Shown: positions 59,533-64,000 of the stretch, piece by piece
How the letters are laid out: each line of letters opens with the position of its first letter
Position numbering within the stretch: position 1 is the first letter of the stretch
Source: Candidatus Latescibacterota bacterium
GTDB lineage: Bacteria > JAAXHH01
Direction of reading: 5' to 3'
Length of the DNA stretch: 64,000 nt
Assembly: GCA_022822725.1 (NCBI GenBank)
Contig: JAJEAN010000007.1
Span: 2,478,543-2,542,542 of the forward strand
The notes under the pieces: model-generated
Database searches by the model: none
What the model was told of the DNA's origin: nothing
What the model saw: only the letters and a program-made list of their open reading frames with translations
Made by a program: the position numbers and the translations under genes

Positions 59533-60642
59533 ATGGGCTATCCGCGCATCGACGGCCGCAGGGTGCAGGTCGAACCCCTGGCGGACCGGGAAAGCAAGCA
59601 TCATATCGACGATATCCGCGTCGATCCCGATGGGCAACTGCCCCCGGCTTCATCCCGCCAGGCCGCACAGATCGGAACAATAGCGGACCGCATCCGCGCC
59701 GCCCGTTCCACTGGCGCTCCCATCATGATGGCCTACGGCGCCCATCTCGTGAAGAACGGGCTTGGTCCCGTGGTCTCGCGCATGATGGAAGCCGGCTGGA
59801 TCACCCATCTGGCCACCAACGGCGCCGGGGTGATCCACGACTGGGAGTACGCCTTCCACGGACGGTCCGAAGAGGACGTGCGCACCCACGTCGCGCAGGG
59901 ACGTTTCGGCACGTGGGACGAGACCGGCCGGCATACCGCCCTCGCTGTGCTGGCAGGTGCGGTCGACGGGATGGGATACGGGGAATCGATAGGAAGGATG
60001 ATAGTGGAGGACGGGTACGATATTCCCGCGCGGGAGGAACTTAAGAAGGCGCTCACGGACTGGTCCGGCGATCCGGCGGATGACGAAGCCATGCCCGCCC
60101 GCGCCGACCTCCTGCAGGCGATCGTACGCCACGAAATCGAACCGGGCCGCCACGCCGTCGAACATCCCTACAAGCAACATTCGCTGACCGGGAACGCGTT
60201 CCGCCTGGACGTACCGCTCACCGTGCACCCCGGCATCGGGTACGACATTGTCTACACCCATCCCCTGGCCAGCGGCGCGGCATTCGGACGCGGGGGCATG
60301 ATCGACTTCCAGGTCTTCGCCGAGGGCGTGTCGCGCATCGACGGCGGCGTGTTTCTGTCCGTCGGATCCTCGATCATGGCGCCCCAGGTCTTCGAGAAAT
60401 CCATGTCCATCGCCAACAACCTGCGGCGGCAGGACGGGCTCGGTCCCGTGCGGCCCTTCATCGCGGTGAACGACCTCACGGAGGAGGACTGGGACTGGAA
60501 CGCCGGCGAACCGCCCATGGACAACCCGGCCTACTACAACCGCATGGGCAAGAGTTTCAGCCGCATGGGCGGCGAGTTGGTCTACGCGGCGGCCGACAAC
60601 CGGGTGTTCATTCCCTATCTGTGCCGGCTGTTGACCGGCTGA
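59533..60642 (+). CDS. Conserved hypothetical protein, possibly deoxyhypusine synthase-like
   Basis: The 369-residue cytoplasmic protein has no assigned motif set that I can name with confidence. The stretch GAHLVKNGLGPVVSRMMEAGWITHLATNGAGVIHDWEYAF and later GGGVFLSVGSSIMAPQVF-like (IDGGVFLSVGSSIMAPQ) recall the NAD-binding fold of deoxyhypusine synthase-like proteins. The catalytic lysine region is not clear. It follows a candidate promoter and is followed by another unknown gene on the same strand. Confidence 0.5.
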   Translation: MGYPRIDGRRVQVEPLADRESKHHIDDIRVDPDGQLPPASSRQAAQIGTIADRIRAARSTGAPIMMAYGAHLVKNGLGPVVSRMMEAGWITHLATNGAGVIHDWEYAFHGRSEEDVRTHVAQGRFGTWDETGRHTALAVLAGAVDGMGYGESIGRMIVEDGYDIPAREELKKALTDWSGDPADDEAMPARADLLQAIVRHEIEPGRHAVEHPYKQHSLTGNAFRLDVPLTVHPGIGYDIVYTHPLASGAAFGRGGMIDFQVFAEGVSRIDGGVFLSVGSSIMAPQVFEKSMSIANNLRRQDGLGPVRPFIAVNDLTEEDWDWNAGEPPMDNPAYYNRMGKSFSRMGGELVYAAADNRVFIPYLCRLLTG

Positions 60643-60757
60643 AAGTTGTAACTGTATTAAGGAAATGCCGGCGGACCACGATGCACAGGTTCTGCGAATC
60701 AGCGCTCACGCATTACTCGAGGCGCTGGGGCGCCGGTAAACTGTCAAGGAGACCGAA

Positions 60758-62110
60758 ATGGAAGCCTGGATCTTTGTCCATAACCCCCTCGAACGGTACA
60801 TTACCGATTACAAGCGGATCTTCGACGCGTGGCAGGACGGGGGCGTCACCGGCATCGTGGTGGGCTATCTACACTTCGAGCTGGACGACGGTACGAGGAT
60901 GCCGGTCTTTGGCAGCGACCCCGCCGTATACCGGTCCTTCGGCGTCGATCCGCCCGGCGATACGCCCCGCGACCCCGAGAAGGAACGCCTTTTCTCCGCC
61001 ATGCTCGACGACGCCAGGGAGCGGGGCTGGCACATCATCACTTTCGGCGCGGGCCTCGGCGGGGGGCGCCTTCCCGTGGAAGCAGATCCATTCGGCGCAA
61101 TCAGCCATGCAGCGACCGTCCAGGACGCCATGAACGCCCTGCCTCAAGCCCACGGGTTCCTGATCGACGGGCCGGGGGAGCAGCACTACGAACTCGCCTT
61201 CCACCACGGGGGCGAACTCTTCGAGATCAGGCCCGGCGAAGACGAGCGCTTCGCCGCCCTGGGGTACGACATGGACCGGCTGCAGCGGGGGATCGAACAC
61301 CTGCGGGACCGGTTCCACCAGCTGACGCCGGCCGAGGTGCGTTACCGCGCGCCCGGCGGCATGCTGGCGGGCATGCAGCTCTTCGACATCAACGAGGACG
61401 CCCTCTACTGGCTTCGCGCCCGCCGGGAGACGGCGCTCGGGTTCATGGCCTCCGTAGCCGAACAGGTCGGCAAACTCAACCGCAAGGTGGAGTTCGGCGG
61501 CATCCCGCGCACGGCGGCCTTCTCGTCGCTGACCTGCCAGGACTACCACGCCATGGCGTCCTGGTTCGACTTCATCTTCCCCAAGCACTACTACTGGCAC
61601 CGGGGCTTCGACGGTATGTACGGGACCGTCTCCCGCTGGGTGCAGCGGCTGCGGAGATGGAACCCGTCGCTGACCGAGGAAGACGCCTTCGACGTGGTGA
61701 AGCTGCTCTTCGGCATCGACCTGCCGGGCGTGCGCACCCTGATGGACATGGAGATGGGGTTCCCCGACGAGTTCTTCTCCACCATCGTATACGGGGAAAC
61801 CCGCCGCGCCCTGGAGGCCATCGGCGATACGGACAAGTGCATCTGCTGGGTCTCGACGGGCCGGGCGCCTCACGCGGGCGACGCCATGCCGGCGCGAGAC
61901 CTGCACGGCATCCTCAACGCCTCCAGGGAAGCCGGCCTCAAGCGCTTCCTCTTCCATCCCGATCCCGACATCGGCGCGGCCGAGTGGCATATCCTCACCA
62001 ATTTCTGCGGCAATCCGTGGCAGGAGTCGAACGAGGCGGTGTACTGGCCGCCCGATACGCCGAGGCTCGATTCCTTCAGCCACACGCGCAAGCCGACGCG
62101 GACGGACTAG
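60758..62110 (+). CDS. Hypothetical protein, possible TIM-barrel hydrolase
   Basis: The 450-residue protein is not recognised. It contains an N-terminal VHNPLERYITDYKRIFDAWQDGGVTGIVVGYL strand-helix pair, WHIITFGAGLGGG, aromatic-rich FDFIFPKHYYWHRGFDGMYGTVSRWVQ and a late CICWVSTGRAPHAGD…RFLFHPDPDIGAAEWHILTNFCG, consistent with a (beta/alpha) barrel. No signal peptide. AAGGAGA precedes the ATG. Its 3' end is duplicated by a 33-bp repeat. Confidence 0.5.
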   Translation: MEAWIFVHNPLERYITDYKRIFDAWQDGGVTGIVVGYLHFELDDGTRMPVFGSDPAVYRSFGVDPPGDTPRDPEKERLFSAMLDDARERGWHIITFGAGLGGGRLPVEADPFGAISHAATVQDAMNALPQAHGFLIDGPGEQHYELAFHHGGELFEIRPGEDERFAALGYDMDRLQRGIEHLRDRFHQLTPAEVRYRAPGGMLAGMQLFDINEDALYWLRARRETALGFMASVAEQVGKLNRKVEFGGIPRTAAFSSLTCQDYHAMASWFDFIFPKHYYWHRGFDGMYGTVSRWVQRLRRWNPSLTEEDAFDVVKLLFGIDLPGVRTLMDMEMGFPDEFFSTIVYGETRRALEAIGDTDKCICWVSTGRAPHAGDAMPARDLHGILNASREAGLKRFLFHPDPDIGAAEWHILTNFCGNPWQESNEAVYWPPDTPRLDSFSHTRKPTRTD

Positions 62111-62136
62111 GAAGCGCGGGGCAAGCCGACGCGGAC
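62089..62136 (+). repeat. 33-bp direct repeat across a stop codon
   Basis: CAAGCCGACGCGGAC begins at 62089 (last codons of the gene) and at 62122 (after its stop at 62108-62110), a period of 33 bp. Confidence 0.6.
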
Positions 62137-62231
62137 ACAACGGCGGCGCGGGAATGGACGCGCTGTATCGACGCGTATCGACGAGGTGCCGTGACCGCTT
62201 GGACCGCACGCAACGGTAGAGAATTACAGGC

Positions 62232-62933
62232 ATGGCGCTATCGGATTTCACCGGACCGGATTATATCGCCGCGTGGACGCGGGACCTGGACGACAGATGG
62301 CCAGAGCGGTCGGCGATGGCCGATTGCGTCGTGCGAACGCTCGTCGAATGGCGGGATGAGTGGCGCGGTAGGTGCGGGACCATCATGGGCGATGAGCGTT
62401 CGGTCTCGGAAGAAAACGGTGCATTGATCCGACTGCTGGAACTTGGGGTCGGTGCGGGCGGACTTGCCCACACCGTGCTGAGTGCATTATACGAGAGGGT
62501 AGAATCGGGGCGGACCAGTGCCGTAGAGTACACAGGGATCGAGATCGAATCGGCGCTGGTTCAACATGGGCGGAAGTTGCTCATGGCGGCCGGCCATCGG
62601 AACGCATGCTTGATCCGCACGGACCTTAAGGGCGACACCTGGCCCCGCGGACTCGGTCCCTTCGACGCAGTTTTCACCCTCCAGACCTTTCACGACCTCG
62701 GCGGCGTCGACGCGCTCGAAGCCGTCTATGGTCAGGTCCACGGGCTCCTTACACCCGGTGGGATCCTGGTCAACGCCGATTTCGTCGTGCCCTTCGAGAA
62801 AGACGACCCCAATCGTCCTCGACGTTTGCCCGTAGAAACGCACGAGAACCTGCTTTTCAACCTGGGATTTGTCGATTTCACGTGTGGTCTACAACGGGGG
62901 AAGATGGCGTGCATGTCGGCAATGCGGGTGTAG
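62232..62933 (+). CDS. Class I SAM-dependent methyltransferase
   Basis: The 233-residue protein has motif I LLELGVGAGGLAHTVL (about 69-84), a motif II acidic residue in YTGIEIES and a post-core FDAVFTLQTFHDLGG…GLLTPGGILVNADFV. This is the typical layout of small-molecule methyltransferases. The substrate is unknown. The spacer to the next gene is 578 bp. Confidence 0.82.
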   Translation: MALSDFTGPDYIAAWTRDLDDRWPERSAMADCVVRTLVEWRDEWRGRCGTIMGDERSVSEENGALIRLLELGVGAGGLAHTVLSALYERVESGRTSAVEYTGIEIESALVQHGRKLLMAAGHRNACLIRTDLKGDTWPRGLGPFDAVFTLQTFHDLGGVDALEAVYGQVHGLLTPGGILVNADFVVPFEKDDPNRPRRLPVETHENLLFNLGFVDFTCGLQRGKMACMSAMRV

Positions 62934-63064
62934 TAGATACTTCCAGCATCCCCGGAGCGCCACGCGCCGCAGGAGCGATGCATGGCATCATCAAGGATAC
63001 GCGCCGCAGCGAAGCCTTTGGGGCTGGAAAGAAGAGGTAAACCGCAGTTTTTTTTAAATTCCAT

Positions 63065-63093
63065 TTGACTTCTATGCACAACATGTGTATAGT
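63065..63093 (+). promoter_or_regulatory. Strong sigma70-type promoter
   Basis: TTGACT (63065-63070) and TATAGT (63088-63093) are exactly 17 bp apart, in an AT-rich patch. Five of six matches at each box, so the start is expected near 63100. Confidence 0.7.
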
Positions 63094-63099
63094 GCTCTA

Positions 63100-63228
63100 T
63101 CATGCCCATGACTTGGGCGTAACGACAACCGCTTCAGAATATCCTCGCGTCCCCTAGCGGACCCGCACCCCGCGGACCTTCAAGCGTCCCCGTGCTACTT
63201 CTGATCCACCTACGGCACGGGGATTTTT
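63100..63228 (+). ncRNA. Candidate small RNA or leader transcript
   Basis: A promoter ends at 63093 and a perfect hairpin plus T-run ends at 63228, bounding about 130 nt with no reading frame. This could be a free small RNA or an attenuated leader of the RHS-type gene. No known RNA family is recognised. Confidence 0.4.
63187..63228 (+). terminator. Rho-independent terminator
   Basis: TCCCCGTGC (63187-63195) pairs perfectly with GCACGGGGA (63215-63223) over 9 bp, with a 19-nt loop, and five Ts follow at 63224-63228. Confidence 0.65.
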
Positions 63229-63511
63229 CATGCCCTTTAACACCTCAGCCTCACATCCGGACCAAGCGTTGCGGGGGGTAGGCCCGGAATACCCGGCGGT
63301 TTACGACGGATCTGTTGACCGCCCGGCATCCAGCCCGCGGCCCATCCCGAATCCATCGTTCGCAACCAGACGGCCGCGCGTCTTTCAGCCGGCCGACCTC
63401 AAGACCAGGAGATCATCCTTCATGTCGGTGATCATCCGATTCCATCATGCGTTCACATCGCGCATTCCGCGCAAGCACCGGACCGCAGTAACCAATGTAA
63501 AGGAGTTCATC

Positions 63512-64000
63512 ATGCCAGGACACCACCTGTACCGTTTCGCCCTGAGGACGCTCCTCGGCCTCCTCACGCTCTCCATGTCGGCGCTGACCGTTCACGGCCA
63601 GCAGACGACGATCACGGACGCCTCCAAGAGCGCCTATGACTTCGACAGCCTCTCCGGCGTCATCGACGCGGACCAGGTGGACTACTTTTCGGGCAACTGG
63701 TCGTATACGCTGCCGCTGGGCGAAGTGGAAGGCGCGGGCGGCCTGTCTCTGCCCATTCGCATGCGCTACAGCAGCGCGGTGACCGGCACCGACCGGCTGA
63801 TCAAGCTCTCCGACGACGCCACCGCCACGACCACGCAGAGCAAGGGCACGGTCACGCTGAACAACGCCACGTGGGTGGGCCTGGGCTGGAACCTGGAATT
63901 CGGGGCGATCAGGGTGACCGGCGGCTATGATTTAAATGATACGACCAGCCCGACCAACCATCCCTTCTCCTTCAACCTGTCCATGGTGCTTCCCGATGGA
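63512..64000 (+). CDS. RHS/YD-repeat-type secreted protein, N-terminal part (cut by window end)
   Basis: The frame runs 163 codons from ATG 63512 to the window edge without a stop. It has a signal peptide (LYRFALRTLLGLLTLSMSALTVHGQ) and then DYFSGNWSYTLPLGEVEGAGGLSLPIRMRYSS and ATWVGLGWNLEFGAIRVTGGYD. This is the usual start of large RHS/YD-repeat cell-surface or toxin-delivery proteins, where a fructose-bisphosphatase-like shell encloses a C-terminal toxin. AAGGAG lies 6 bp before the ATG. The rest, including any toxin end, is outside the window. Confidence 0.8.
   Translation, partial: MPGHHLYRFALRTLLGLLTLSMSALTVHGQQTTITDASKSAYDFDSLSGVIDADQVDYFSGNWSYTLPLGEVEGAGGLSLPIRMRYSSAVTGTDRLIKLSDDATATTTQSKGTVTLNNATWVGLGWNLEFGAIRVTGGYDLNDTTSPTNHPFSFNLSMVLPDG

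Larger units (their letters stand above)
62934..63511. other. 578-bp spacer before the RHS-type gene
   Basis: No protein-coding gene is supported here. It holds the candidate promoter, ncRNA and terminator described separately, and a long stretch (63229-63500) of unremarkable sequence ending in AAGGAG (63500-63505), the ribosome site of the RHS-type gene. Confidence 0.6.

Noticed and set aside
1..64000. CRISPR array
   Set aside because: The repeat arrays seen are contiguous tandem repeats at gene ends with no spacers and no cas genes nearby.

Overview
The window is a high-GC (roughly 60-65% by eye) stretch of bacterial chromosome. Its metabolic genes include heme and siroheme synthesis, Era, assimilatory sulfur reduction, many TIM-barrel sugar isomerase/amidohydrolase-type enzymes, a PhyH dioxygenase, a PIG-L protein, a GH32 protein and Gfo/Idh/MocA and enolase-superfamily enzymes. 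A PorV/PorQ-like outer-membrane protein and several lipoprotein or signal-peptide leaders point to a Gram-negative envelope. The mix resembles uncultured FCB-group or Latescibacterota/Poribacteria-type genomes. That placement is inferred from gene content, as no rRNA or other definitive marker is present. No rRNA, tRNA or CRISPR array was recognised.

Layout. 1-6.1 kb: hemC, hemA, a precorrin-2 dehydrogenase and a CcsA/HemX-like membrane protein on the minus strand, then a class IV aminotransferase and era. 6.2-16.3 kb: a kinase-like protein, an M48 lipoprotein protease, an amidohydrolase, an overlapping nucleosidase-like / spore-photoproduct-lyase-like / SDR cluster, a MOSC protein, a ceramidase-like protein and a MocA-type dehydrogenase. 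16.6-26.4 kb: a PorV-like protein, glutamine cyclotransferase, GNAT, ankyrin protein, MDR dehydrogenase, GH32, NudC and two coupled aminotransferases. 26.5-36.6 kb: a CcmI-tail lipoprotein, a cold-shock/VOC fusion, polyphosphate glucokinase, a solitary DNA methyltransferase and carbohydrate-type enzymes. 36.7-38.2 kb: a VapC/Phd-type toxin-antitoxin pair with a visible promoter and operator, and a DUF2442/DUF4160 pair whose second gene is frameshifted.

38.4-54.2 kb is the accessory core. Two clearly AT-richer islands sit between GC-rich metabolic genes. Island 1 (about 40.06-44.80 kb) holds only a tight three-gene operon: a DruA/DUF4338-like protein, a NurA-like nuclease and a HerA-like ATPase. 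Island 2 (about 45.66-52.9 kb) holds a DNA methyltransferase overlapping a NotI-like restriction endonuclease, a decayed IS1380-like transposase, a 1177-residue SIR2-domain protein and a small secreted protein. A GC-rich amidohydrolase separates the islands and another follows. I read this as a composite antiphage defence locus; the DruA-NurA-HerA operon is the best candidate for an undescribed system.

54.3-64 kb: an APC permease, a siroheme sulfite/nitrite reductase overlapping an APS reductase and two small downstream genes, three poorly characterised proteins, a candidate promoter-to-terminator transcription unit, and the 5' end of a large RHS-type secreted protein cut by the window edge.

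A pattern no single gene explains is that short tandem repeats (period 9-41 bp, often 32-33 bp) repeatedly sit across or next to stop codons of the GC-rich genes. None was seen in the AT-rich islands.
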